Source: Paraphysomonas bandaiensis
Taxonomy: Eukaryota > Chrysophyceae
Reading direction: 5' to 3'
Assembly: GCA_965644295.1 (NCBI GenBank)
Contig: CBFFRP010000110.1
Location: 98,787-162,786, forward strand
Length of the DNA stretch: 64,000 nucleotides
Position 1 is the stretch's first letter, and every line of letters starts with the position of its first letter. This document shows, in pieces, positions 37,720 to 48,403 of this stretch. The position numbers and the translations under genes were made by a program. The notes under the pieces are model-generated. The model did no database searches, was not told the origin of the DNA, and was given only the letters and a program-made list of their open reading frames with translations.

Positions 37720-38010
37720 TGTATGTATGTATGTATGTATGTACATGTATGTATGTATGTATGTATGTATGTATGTATGTATGTATGTATGTATGTATGT
37801 ATGTATGTATGTATGTATGTATGTATGTATGTATGTATGTATGTATGTATGTATGTATGTATGTATGTATGTATGTATGTATGTATGTATGTATGTATGT
37901 ATGTACGTATGTATGTATGTATGTATGTATGTATGTATGTATGTATGTATGAATGCATATATGTTCTGTATGTATGTATGTATGTATGTATGTATGTATG
38001 CATGTATGAT
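37690..38010. repeat. Long (GTAT)n tetranucleotide microsatellite
   Basis: About 75 nearly perfect GTAT units, interrupted once near 37742 (ACATG) and by one changed base near 37905. The phrase GAATGCATATATGTTCTGTA stands at both sides (37668-37687 and 37950-37969). It lies between divergent start codons of the ankyrin+WW and Rpn5 genes. Tyr-Val-Cys-Met frames across it are artefacts. Confidence 0.98.
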
Positions 38011-38147
38011 TGTATTTTTTTTTCTGACCGACCCTGTATGTACAGTATGCTGAACATGCAGTAAGGCGCATTATCATAATTTTATCATCCCAGAGCTAAT
38101 CATAATATTATTCTAGAGCTATTTCGCGATATCAGATTAATTTCAAA

Positions 38148-39662
38148 ATGTCTCTGAGTGTTGATTCTAAGAAAGATTTCACAGCTGAAGTTCAGGTATA
38201 GAGCATGTGTATGGCGTGTATTGCATGACGATGTGTCTTGTAGACTGCCAAAGCGGAGTCGGTGCAAATCGCAGACTCGAAAGGTATTGATGAAGCAATT
38301 GTTTATCTATTAGGCTTAGAAAAAAAGTGCCGCACGAATAATGACTTTCATAATCTTAAGGAAATATGCCTGCATATGGTACGCCTGTGTCATGACAGGA
38401 AGGATTGGGCTAAACTCAACTCAACACTTGTCGTTATAAACAAGAGGAGAGCCCAAAATAAATTGGCGGTAACTGCAATAGTTCATGAGGCATTGACATA
38501 TGTCGATGAAACTCCTAGTGAAGCAGAGAAAATTGCATTAATACGAACTCTAATGGACATATGTGAGGGGAAGATATATGTCGAAGCTGAGAGCGCGCGA
38601 CTTCATTTAATGCTTGCTTTTATTTATGAAAATAAAGGAAATATTGGCGATGCTTGTGATATTATTCAAGATGTCCATGTCGAGACGTATGGTTCGATCC
38701 CACGCGAAGAGAAAGCTGAGTATATTTTCCATCAAACCCGTCTAAATATCTTGAACAAAGATTACGTTCGAGCCCTAATTCAATCACGCAAGATGAATAG
38801 GTAAGAGCTACGTATACAAGAATTATATTTTTGATACAGTGATCAGAAAAACTCTTGAGGAAGCAACCTTTCAAGACGTTAAGGTTAAGTTTTATCGTCT
38901 AATGACTGAATATTATTCGCACGAGAAAGACTGTTGGGAAGTCAGTCAGTGCTATTACAAGGTATAAGCCTTTTATAATTTAGTCATATATGAATGAATT
39001 TAATTCACTGTAATTTATTAGATCTGTGATACGCCTATAATTCGGGATGATAAAATTGAATTCGAGCAAGCACTCAAGAATTCTATCGCCTTCCTCATTC
39101 TCGCAAAGCATGACAATCATCGCAGTGACATGATGCATCGACTTCACCAGCAGAAGGAGGTTCAGCAGATTTCTGCTTTTTCGAAAGTACTTGATATGTT
39201 TACAACCACGGAAGTGATTGCCTTTCCATTTGAATTTCAGGTAACATTTCTATTATTCCATCTTATCTCCTGAGTGTTCTGTAGCCTGAAATTGAAGCTG
39301 CAATCAAACAAAGTCTCCCCCTACCTTCTCAAGCAGAAGAGTTTATTAAGCTGTTGCATACTCGTGTGACAGAGCATAACATACGTGTGCTACGGTCGTA
39401 TTATTCTCGTATTGGATCCTCACGTATGGCACAAATGCTGGGCCTTACTGTCGATGCATTGGAAGACCACTTGTCTGAAATGTCTGCAAATGGGGACATA
39501 TCTGTTAAAATTGATAGACCTGTTGGTATCGTTGTTTTTTCTGAAAGTTCTACAGCCGAAGAAGTCATGAGTGATTGGGCATCAAGTGTAAGTAGTATGC
39601 TATCCCTGATGGAATCAACATGCCACCTCATCAACAGAGAAAACATGGTCAACAGACTGTAG
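38148..39662 (+). CDS. RPN5: 26S proteasome regulatory subunit Rpn5/PSMD12
   Basis: Five exons (38148-38195, 38244-38800, 38847-38961, 39022-39240, 39285-39662) give 438 residues, the normal size. Helical repeats carry LLGLEKKCRTNNDF, KEICLHMVRLCHDRKDW and KRRAQNKLAVTAIVHEAL. The C-terminal PCI domain (about 325-420) reads EEFIKLLHTRVTEHNIRVLRSYYSRIG, SRMAQMLGLTVDALEDHLSEM and a winged-helix wing DISVKIDRPVGIVVF. Rpn5 is a scaffold of the proteasome lid, next to the deubiquitinase Rpn11. The short first exon supplies MSLSVDSKK. The splice after exon 2 uses the second of two nearby AGs (38846), because the first gives a stop. Confidence 0.95.
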
Positions 39663-40331
39663 TTGGAATGTGCCGATTGTCGTAGATGGTATACAAGCAT
39701 GTAAGTTGGTGACATTTCTTGTTGCCATTCCCATTTCTTGGCCAATAGCATTAATTTCTAGCAATCAACGAATTACTGCAGACTGATTGTCAAATGTAAT
39801 GATACTAATTTCACGCGGTAAGTCATCAGTGTGTTAAGCATTTACTCGGCAAGCATCAAAATTCACACTTTCATGAAGTAGGTTAACACTCATAGATTAC
39901 TCTAGATACAATTTAGAAAAAGCTACAATCTAGATAAAGCAAGTAGCTACTTCAAAGCGTTTTCGGAGATTTTGCAGAATTTTACTCCTACATACAACAC
40001 AGTTTGTCTGAGAACGAGTTAATTGGACTAGAAATAGGTTAGACTCTCAATCTTGATGTAGCTAAGGTATTGGTTGGCTTCATATGATATTATTAGTTGT
40101 CACTTCTACATCCCATACGATATAAACATACAATTACTTAATTAAAGGTTATACTATTTTACGCCAACTCTTGTAGTCGTAGAACAATAGTTATCAAAGT
40201 AGAAAATAGGTACTTCCGTATATCGTATATCCGTAATTATATATATATATATAACAAGGTATGAACCCGCAAAGCGCAAAGTATAATATATATATTACAA
40301 TGACAATATAATAGATCGTTGCTCAAAGTAT
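39663..40331. other. Intergenic, no gene seen
   Basis: AT-rich 3' region of Rpn5. No repeats or frames recognised apart from a TATATATATATA run near 40238. Confidence 0.4.
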
Positions 40332-41148
40332 GTTTGAACCAGGGCTAGGAAACAATATATTGAATTGCAATACATTGTACAATATATTGTAAAATATATT
40401 GATTGGTCGACCGGCCAAAAATCCCATCAATATTGTTTCTGTTAAAGTAGCTCACAATATATTGCAATATATTGCAATCAATATGATGATAGTCATATAA
40501 GAGAAGATTCTCAACTGTAGGGTGCAAAATGGATATAAATAACAGAGAAATTGATTACAACATTACAAAAGATGATGAAGCTGATGTTCAATGTTGACTA
40601 CGCGAATAAAAATCTTCAGTCAGCTCAAAAAATTTAGAAACGTATAGGTCCACGAGTCATTAACGGTTACCAGGCCCTGGTATGTACTTCCAATACATGG
40701 GAACGTCTGTTCAGCGCAGCTAAAAATATTATTATATCAGTGTTGCGCAAAAGTATCCATCCTACTTAATATGCTGTTGTTTCTGAAAGCTATTCGACAG
40801 ATGTGGCCGGATACTATCATATTTCGATTAATACTGTGGATGAATATGGTGATGTTGACTTCACCAATGATGGCTCAGAGGATGAGGACGAGGTGGATTT
40901 TTATTAGCTATAAGCAGTAGTTGGTTTGGTTGTCATGTGATCTTAATGACTAACACTAAAAATGGAATCTACGGATGTGTTTACTTACTGATTAGTCATA
41001 CTAATATATTGCAATACATTGACAATATATTGCAATAATATATTGTAATTGTATTGTTGGGCCTGTTTAAAATCTCCATCAATACTATTGATGGAACGCT
41101 ATCTAACAATAGTATTGCAATATATTGTTTCCTAGCCCTGGTTTGAAC
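40332..41148 (+). mobile_element. Complete short hAT element, family A, with perfect 8-bp target duplication
   Basis: The element spans 40340-41140. Both ends carry the same 23-bp inverted repeat, starting CAGGGCTAGGAAACAATATA, with no mismatch. GTTTGAAC flanks it on both sides (40332-40339, 41141-41148), the 8-bp duplication of hAT insertions. Inside, about 40675-40907 translates to the C-terminal dimerisation piece of a hAT transposase (STSNTWERLFSAAKN, then RKSIHP and an acidic tail), so this is an internal deletion derivative. Non-autonomous. Confidence 0.93.
40675..40907 (+). pseudogene. hAT transposase C-terminal remnant
   Basis: The conserved hAT dimerisation signature appears as WERLFSAAKNI, followed by a decayed helix and a C-terminus rich in Asp/Glu (EDEDEVDFY) that ends at a stop at 40905-40907. 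The catalytic RNase H-like part is missing. Confidence 0.75.
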
Positions 41149-41275
41149 CGTGTTTGTAGAGGGTGATAAAATTTGAAGCGTGGCGGAATATATATTATAG
41201 AGTTTATAACATAGTTTATGGAGTACCGATGATAATAGACAAGGAATTTTGAGAAGGGTTTTCGAGTTTCATATA

Positions 41276-41416
41276 ATATGTATCAGGGATAGGGAACAAT
41301 ATATTGTATTGCAATAGTATTGTAGGGCCGGTTTAAAAAATCCATCAATACTATTGATGGAACGCTACCTAACAATAGTATTGCAATATATTGTTCCCTA
41401 TATCCCTGATAAGTAT
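41276..41416. mobile_element. 125-bp hAT MITE, family A
   Basis: Element 41284-41408 starts CAGGGATAGGGAACAATATA and ends in the inverse with one extra change. Flanks ATATGTAT (41276-41283) and ATAAGTAT (41409-41416) match in 7 of 8 bases, as expected for a slightly aged hAT target duplication. The interior carries the CCATCAATA(C)TATTGATGG palindrome of the 3' end of the element at 40340. No coding potential. Confidence 0.85.
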
Positions 41417-41554
41417 TGTGCAGTCAGGGCAGTGTAACAATTACTTGTTGATCCATTGACGCATATTGTAATCAAATATTATTTCCCGACCAGTTAATTG
41501 ATACTAAACTAGTACCTGTACGCTACTAGTAGCTTCCAACGTCGCTTGCTCAAC

Positions 41555-42000
41555 TATATCCATACATATCTTGCTTTCTGTTTATTGAAGAAATAGGCAT
41601 ACCTTGAGATTAACTTAAGAGAACACATGAAAAATCAATGTATTGTTTCAAATTAATGGTATCTACGCATTCATATATCAGCTGAGAGAATAGCAATTGT
41701 ACTAGATTAACTCAAAACAATATATATCACCAAATTTTAAAGTACTCCTACCACAGAAGGATGCTAGCAAAGTTGGCGTTTGGCGAATTGTCAGCTGTGA
41801 AGTATTGCAATTCGCACATAAGTGTGATGATGAATGTGAAAATTGTAGTTGCACGAAGTTTCTTGTCGTTGTTGGCATCATCACATTCATGAACATCACG
41901 CTAAATCCATGCTAGTGTATTTAACTAAAATGCTGTGTAGTTATCATACACAACGTAACCCAAGCCCTAAAAGGACTGGTGGGTGGGTTCCACTGTTTCA
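41555..42000 (+). repeat. Dispersed repeat D, copy 2, followed by foldback arm
   Basis: Collinear with 23120-23620 (see there). It is followed directly at 42010-42120 by a foldback-family terminal arm (GGCGTGTAAGAGTCAGAAC, GTGCTTAACTCTGATATG). Confidence 0.6.
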
Positions 42001-42120
42001 AATCACATTAAGCAGTCGTAGTGGATGTCTTATTATTTGCAATAGGCGTGTAAGAGTCAGAACAAAGTTAGCATTGCCATTTATTAACTATAACTAGTGC
42101 TTAACTCTGATATGGGATCT

Positions 42121-42573
42121 ATTATTGGACCTAAAGTCGATGGTAAGTAAAAACCTGGTCTAAGTACTACAATCTGGTCAAACTACTACATTTGTGTACG
42201 AATATGTAAATCGAACATGGATTACGCATTGTGATGAGTGCATATCGTCTTGGAATCGCTTTGTGCTACTGTGTTGTATTATATTTTAAAAGAATGTTTT
42301 AAACTGGCCGTATTTCTGCGTACTATAAGTGTAGTTACGTATAAGTGTAGTTACGTAACTACATATAGTCAAAAATCATTATTGCTTTTTATAAAAAGAA
42401 ATTACATAATAATATATATAATATAATATATATAAACAATTATCACTACCTTCGTTTTCTTTTCCCACTGATCACATTACTATCATCTAATGCTCCCTGT
42501 ATCTTTCAATTTCTCACTCTCACTGACAACACCACTTCATAATATATAAACAATTATCACTACCTTAGTCAAA
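42121..42573. other. Intergenic with a short direct repeat
   Basis: A string AATATATAAACAATTATCAC with the following TACCTT is present near 42427-42452 and again at 42541-42566. Nothing coding. Confidence 0.4.
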
Positions 42574-42783
42574 TTGGTGTAATTTCCTAGTCACACCAAA
42601 ATTGGTGTAAAAACCTAGTCAAGCAGTTGAAAAACCTAGTCATTTAATAATTCATATTTTTAGTTTACAATGACTAGATGTTTATGCTATTCACCTAGTC
42701 AAAACGTTGACTAGGTTGAGTCATTTATTACTTTGACTAGGTTATTCCACCAAAAATAGCGTGACTAGGTAATTCAACCAATG
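42574..42783. repeat. Inverted-repeat element with CCTAGTCA motifs
   Basis: About 210 bp whose left arm (TTGGTGTAATTTCCTAGTCA) is the inverse of the right arm (TGACTAGGTAATTCAACCAA) with a few changes. Six or more CCTAGTCA/TGACTAGG copies are spaced along both arms around a centre near 42690. A small foldback transposon is likely; no clear target duplication. Confidence 0.6.
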
Positions 42784-43509
42784 ATATTTCCCCTCTGATA
42801 TTATCCTCTATTTTGCGCTAGAAAAGCTGCTTGTGTGTCACCGCAAGTACCAAGATTCAACCACTTTCGCTCTGGGCCTATCACTCAAAGGGTGATAATT
42901 ATAATATATATTATAATGAAATCACATTGAAATAATAAATATGGGTGTCAATATCGTAATATAGTACATAGCTACTGTTCGTAAGGTTGAATTTGAACTT
43001 CTATACATGCCCGGTACGAATAAGAGTATGTTTTGTTGAACCTAATTCAGGCAACAAAGTGAGGAAACTAATATACATTCCAATTATAACTTGCCAGTGC
43101 CGAATTGATGGTATTTCTAAATTTTCAATTAAATACAAAACTTGACTATTTTAGATGAATTTTCACTACCAATTATAACTTGCTATCCCGATTTCAATTA
43201 ATCTACACGCGGTCCTGATATTGTGTCTCGAATAGAGTTGTGAGTTATCACTGAGAATTAATGTTGTATCAGTTCAAAATGGCCAATTTAAATTTTACAC
43301 CTTATTACACTTTTCGCCTCAAAACTTACAGGGCTACTCAATCCTATTGAGAAATGACACTATAGTAAAACGCAAATGAGAACTGTTAAACTTACTACTT
43401 GTCGCAGCTGATTCATATCGTGATCACATTGGTAATTAACAATCACTATCAGAGAAAACACTGGCTACAAGGCTACAGCAATGAATTATTCAGCCGACAT
43501 CAAAGACAA
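42784..43509. other. Foldback arm and gene-free stretch
   Basis: About 42800-42880 is a foldback-family arm (GCTGCTTGTGTGTCACCGCAAG). The rest, up to the HMG-CoA reductase stop, shows no gene. Confidence 0.4.
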
Positions 43510-45543
43510 TTATTTTGATTTCACATCGGGCATGCTTGTGTTTCGCCGTAGTATAGAAGCTTGCACTGCGGCAGGAGTAGGTGGGGCATCAGCAGGTTTG
43601 CGATTATGTTGCATGTGTGACCGGACGAGGTGATTAGCAGCAAGTGCGGCCATGAGAGAGAGCTCACCCGCAAGTACAGACGCACCAACAATTTGAGCTA
43701 GTTTGCGCGCATTATCACCAGCAGAAATACGAGACGCACCACGCACACCGCATATCTCTAAGCACCCACTCTGTGCAGGCAGGTGAGTACCTCCTCCGAC
43801 TGTACCGACCTCAATAGATGGCATCGTAACAGACACATGCAGGGAGGAACCATCTTCAGCATATTCCATAATTGTGAGACAGTTGCTTGACTCAACGTTT
43901 TGGGCGGGATCTTGACCAGTTGCAAGATAAACAGCAGTGACTATGTTGGCAGCATGAGCATTAAAACCACCAATAGAACCAGCCATGGCCGAGCCGATGT
44001 GATTCTTCTGCTTATTGCTTTCAATAATATCATGGACCGAAGTTTTCAGAACAGATTTAACCACTTTCTCCGGAATAACAGCCTCAACTACGACACTTTT
44101 CCCACGTCCTAGTATCCAATTGACAGCAGAAGGCTTTTTATCTGTGCAGTAGTTACCACTTATAGCAACCAAAACCAAATCCGGGAATTCACACTCCAGC
44201 AATTCAATTGCCTTTAAACAACCTTTAGATACCATATTCATGCCCATAGCGTCTCCGCTCATGCACGCAAATCGAAGATAAACATTCCTTCCGGCAATGG
44301 TTGCCGTAACAGACTCAAGCAAGCCATAATTAGTGGTCGAATTAAAGGCTTCCTCAATACGTTTGTAATTAGCAGGTACTTCAACCCATTTCTTCAAGGC
44401 AGCTGCACGAATAGCTGTCGGAAATCGTAAGCACGGCGCACGAGTTATTGCATCCTTGAGCAAAATTGCACTGCATCCACCTGACGCGGTGATCGCTTTA
44501 CACCCTCTGTTGGTAGAGGCGACAAGACAGCCTTCCGTGGTTGCCATAGGAATATATACAGGTTCATTGTTCATCACTAGAGGCCCGACAATGCCTACGG
44601 GAATCGGGATATACCCAACAACGATCTCACAATTGGCCCCAAATACTTTGTCATAATCATATCCAGCGTAAGGAATCTGATCAAGCTTCTTACTCAATGT
44701 GTTTTCGTATAGGAGCCGACGAACTGCCACAGCTCGCTCAGTATTACCCAGTTTCTTCTCCAATTGATAATCTTTCAATGATCCGTCCAAAAGATGGCCA
44801 AGAACTTCCTCGTCACTGAGCTCCGCATACACAACATTTTCATCTGCAGGAGCAGATGTTCGAGTAGACTCAGGTGGCTGAGTTGACACACTTGCCTTAG
44901 GAAGGTTTTTCTCGGCACAGATCAGAGTGTCATTCATAGGTTTTGGAAATGGCTTAACAGTTGCCACTTTCGATGACTCACCAGCAACACTACTGTTAGA
45001 AAATTTGTTGTTAGACCCTTCTGCCACGAAATGAACCTGCAAATACGTCTAAGCTTAACTTTCAAGAACACACAAAAAATTACCTCGGATAATCCCAAAG
45101 AAGACGGAGAGCGTGATAAGGTGTCTTGGTCTAAGAATGAAATTCCAAAAAACCCAAAGAAATACGCTAAGCATAAGCACCAAAGAAACATCATAGCCAA
45201 AAAGAAAGGGCTAGCGCCTTGAGACATTGTCTGGTGATAATTTATCGCCGCATAAGCAATGCTACCAATAAATACTGCCAAAACAACATAATTCATTGCT
45301 CTTAATACTTCCCACTTTGGCATAGGCTATAAGCAAATATCAATTAACTACTACTGTCATATAAAATATAATACATACCCCTTTCGATGCACTGTCACGT
45401 GACGATTGCGAATCTCTCTGAGTCATTGACGCATTTATGAAACTTAATGTCGCAAACACAACTGTGGCGACGATTATAGTCATACCATGGGCCTCTAGAA
45501 ATATGGCCCCATTTTGAAGAAAATAAGTTAAAGTGTCTGACAT
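43510..45543 (-). CDS. HMGR: HMG-CoA reductase, class I
   Basis: Three exons (45379-45543, 45084-45326, 43510-45036) give 644 residues. It reduces HMG-CoA to mevalonate with NADPH, the committed step to sterols and isoprenoids. The N-terminus has about three hydrophobic segments (residues 16-38, 65-83, 95-117) for ER anchoring, far fewer than the eight of animal enzymes, and no sterol-sensing domain is seen. After a variable linker the catalytic domain has TTEGCLVAST (catalytic Glu), GDAMGMN, DKKPSAVNWI (catalytic Lys), GTVGGGTHL (NADPH) and HLVRSHM (catalytic His). All active residues are present. After SHM, where animal enzymes have the AMPK-regulated Ser, this one has Lys (HNRK). The ATG at 45543 was chosen over the upstream frame start at 45567 because the first helix follows it. 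Confidence 0.96.
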
Positions 45544-46559
45544 AACTGTATTGGGAACACTGAACACTCGTGTTTATTCTATCGTAAACACTAACACGCA
45601 GCTCAAGTTTTCTATGTACGAGAACAAGAGGAGCAACACACCAGTTCCTGAATAGTTTGTTTCTACACCTCTAGTCAGATTTAACTGGTGAATGGGATAT
45701 TTATGTGTCTAGTGTTAGGGTTACACATGTGATTATGGGAGAGATGGTTTCGTCGACTGGGAACATGCAAACCTCAGCAACCTTCACATTCAACAGCTAG
45801 CCGTATCTTAGGAAGACGCAGCTAAAAGAAAAATGAAAAGTGTGAAAAATATTGCTGTACATTGTGTACAGCAGTATATACAGAGTGTATAATCCATCAT
45901 CCCAAATCACAACACTGGATTGTTTTTTTCTCAGGCCACTTAAATGAAAACCCACCTTTTTTATAATGACTTCAACCAAGAAAATCATCGTCCCAATTGT
46001 TTTGAGGACATGGATCGTCCAGTAGAATCATTAACTACTTCTCACAGAGTTTACGCTTTGTACAGGGATGCTGCATACAAACCAATGGCGAATGTTATTG
46101 AGTACACCTTCTCCCATAGCTCATATACTTATTTTTTGTCTTCTGATGAAAAGAATTATTTGCTATTAGTTATGCTACTTGGTGTCAATAGACAGTCTAT
46201 CTTATTATACTCTATGTCAAGTTACTTTGCTTTCATATGAACGCCGGAAATACGGGTTGCTCGCATCACACACTCCTAGCAGTTTTGTTTTTGTAGAGCC
46301 CTTCGTCATTTGCAATCAATTTTTGAGTACACACACACCTACGAAATATACACAGCTAATCCCAGATGACTCTGTATCCTCATGCCATCTACCACAACTT
46401 TGCATTCTGAATGCAGCAATTCATGTAGACTTTTTGTGAGCTTCACTTCTAACACTGGTTTAAATGAACAATGCACGTGAGCAACCTTAATTAGTTACTT
46501 AATTAGCGTTGAATTCGGCTTCATCAGCACTACTTATTTATGTGCTCGACATGCATTGA
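45544..46559. other. Upstream region of HMGR, no gene assigned
   Basis: Contains a plus-strand frame of 98 codons (45944-46240) without any family resemblance, which I do not call. The first part presumably holds the HMGR promoter. Confidence 0.35.
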
Positions 46560-46990
46560 GCGAAACTAGAGACTAGCATTGACGCAGCCAACCCCATTCT
46601 TTATGGATAGCAAAAGATTTGTCGGGAACCCCAGTCTACCATAAACGATCAACGTACATTCAGATAAAGTGCCATTACGTATGTGAGCATGTAAAAGGCA
46701 AGTTTTCAACAGCCCGGTTGATACCCGTATCAACAAAAAACATAGCTGCCGACATATTGATAAAAAAAATCTTCTAAGTTGTTTAAACTTTATGAAGAAA
46801 CTGTTACAGGGGTAAGAAGAGAAGTATTTCAAACAAAAGTAGAAGAAAACCAGAAGTAGAATTCAAAGAGAGTAATTAATAAAGCCTACGTCACTTTGAT
46901 ACAGCGAGTGTGAGGTACACAGTATCTTTATGAAGATTTCACATCCATTTATCCTATAATAATAGTATTACTAGATTGAAATGAAATGTA
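46560..46990 (+). pseudogene. copia RNase H tail and 3' untranslated remnant
   Basis: Collinear with 3770-4200 of the first copia: CCAACCCCATTCTT(C/T)ATGGA, ACATTCAGATAAAGTG, GCCCGGTTGAT, then CACAGTATCTTTATGAAGAT. It carries indels and stops. The rest of the element and its LTR are absent. Confidence 0.8.
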
Positions 46991-47029
46991 TAGCATTGCA
47001 ATGTCAGGTATAATAAGATTCTACTTGCT

Positions 47030-47210
47030 CACCACTGCGTTTGCTTTGAGAGATATAGCGAAAGTGGTTGCACCTTGGTGCTTGTGGTGACACACAACCA
47101 GATTACGTAGCATTAAACAGTAGGATATCAGAGTTAATTACCTGTTAGTAAAATTGCAATGCTATACTTTTCAAATTGCAAATAATAAGACATTCACTAC
47201 TGGGATTACT
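47030..47210 (-). repeat. Foldback-family arm
   Basis: Contains the inverted phrases TGCACCTTGGTGCTTGTGGTGAC, GATTACGTAGC and CAAATAATAAGACATTCACTAC in decayed form, i.e. one terminal arm of the family best seen at 52605-53215. Confidence 0.6.
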
Positions 47211-47320
47211 TCTTAGCGCATATTAATAATATCAAGAAAGGTAGGGCTGTGTTAATTTCCTAATGCATCTGATAGCGTCTTGGATTATGGGGTTCAACAT
47301 AGGCGGGGGAGTAGTTCATA

Positions 47321-48153
47321 GTTTATAACAGGGCTGCGTAACAATTAATTGCAAATGTTTTTTTGAAATTTAATTGCAATTATTAGTTATAGCTCGCGCA
47401 ATTATAATTGCAATTATTGCAATTAATTGCAATTAATTGCAATTTAATTGTGCCAATTATTGTCTAATTAACTTGGTTACTCATTGTAAACACGTATAGC
47501 ATCTTCAACAGTATGATGATATTATTGACAGAGTATGATATTTACATGGTCAAAACTCTAAATATCCAGGCTTTCGTCTGCAAAAAATAGTAGAAAGTCC
47601 TGATAATCCATGTCCATAGCGCTGCACATCCAGTTCGTAGTGCGATTTAACCCTGCAGTGTCCTGTAAGGCATCCAAGATCGGAAGAACATGATTGCCAC
47701 ACTATATATATCTTCAACTAGAGGGGTATTGAGCAATACATATACACTATGGATCGAGCTGAACTAAGTGAACTAAGTTCTGTAGCTCAAAATCAAGAGG
47801 AAAGACACATAATCGACCGTTATAAAAAACAGTACCTTTCTTAATGTAAAGAAAACGTTATAATGAGAGGCCAACCTTCCCACTATTGTAATTGCCATTG
47901 TAATTGCCATTGTAATAGCCATTAAGGGAAATAAATGGCCATCGTCCTTAATGTTTTGCAACTTCTAATTCTAATATTATATGCTCTTATACTATATAGT
48001 TCATAATTGCCAATTAATTGCAATTTAATTGCAACCTTACAGCGAGCAATTATAATTGCAATTATTACGTATGTTCCATGCATTTTAATTGCAATTACTA
48101 TTAATTGCAACTAACTGCAATTCGATTAATTGTTTCGCAGCCCTGGTTTATAA
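47321..48153. mobile_element. Complete short hAT element, family B, with perfect 8-bp target duplication
   Basis: Element 47329-48145 (817 bp). The left end CAGGGCTGCGTAACAATTAA and the inverse of the right end differ by one base over the first 21. GTTTATAA flanks it exactly on both sides (47321-47328, 48146-48153). Sub-terminal regions are dense in TTGCAATTAATTG. The interior shares long stretches with 53.9-54.5 kb. No transposase frame, so non-autonomous. Confidence 0.92.
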
Positions 48154-48403
48154 TGAGGATTCCACGTTTCCATTATGCACTAAAGTTGGCGTGACAAGAA
48201 GATACAATCATTATGACTAGAAAATACATCCCTATGTAATATTTTAGTACTACTATAGCCTATATCATATCCATTTCCAATGTCATGAATCATGAACTGG
48301 TTACGATTACAACTCTAGACTTATCAACGATGCGGCAATAACAGCTACCACACTATTACACTACGATTAGAAGTACATACACCGAAGAAGGGTCAATATC
48401 CCA

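Noticed and set aside
37690-38010. GTAT array as a possible CRISPR or satellite array
   Set aside because: There are no spacers; it is a simple tetranucleotide repeat in a eukaryotic genome.
37410-38077. Four to five long frames on both strands encoding YVCM or IHTY repeats
   Set aside because: They are a translation of the (GTAT)n microsatellite; a tetranucleotide without stops is open in many frames.
45944-46240. 98-codon plus-strand frame upstream of HMGR
   Set aside because: No family resemblance and no repeat or splice support; too short to call.
46560-46832. Minus-strand frame at 46566-46832
   Set aside because: Opposite strand of the copia RNase H remnant.
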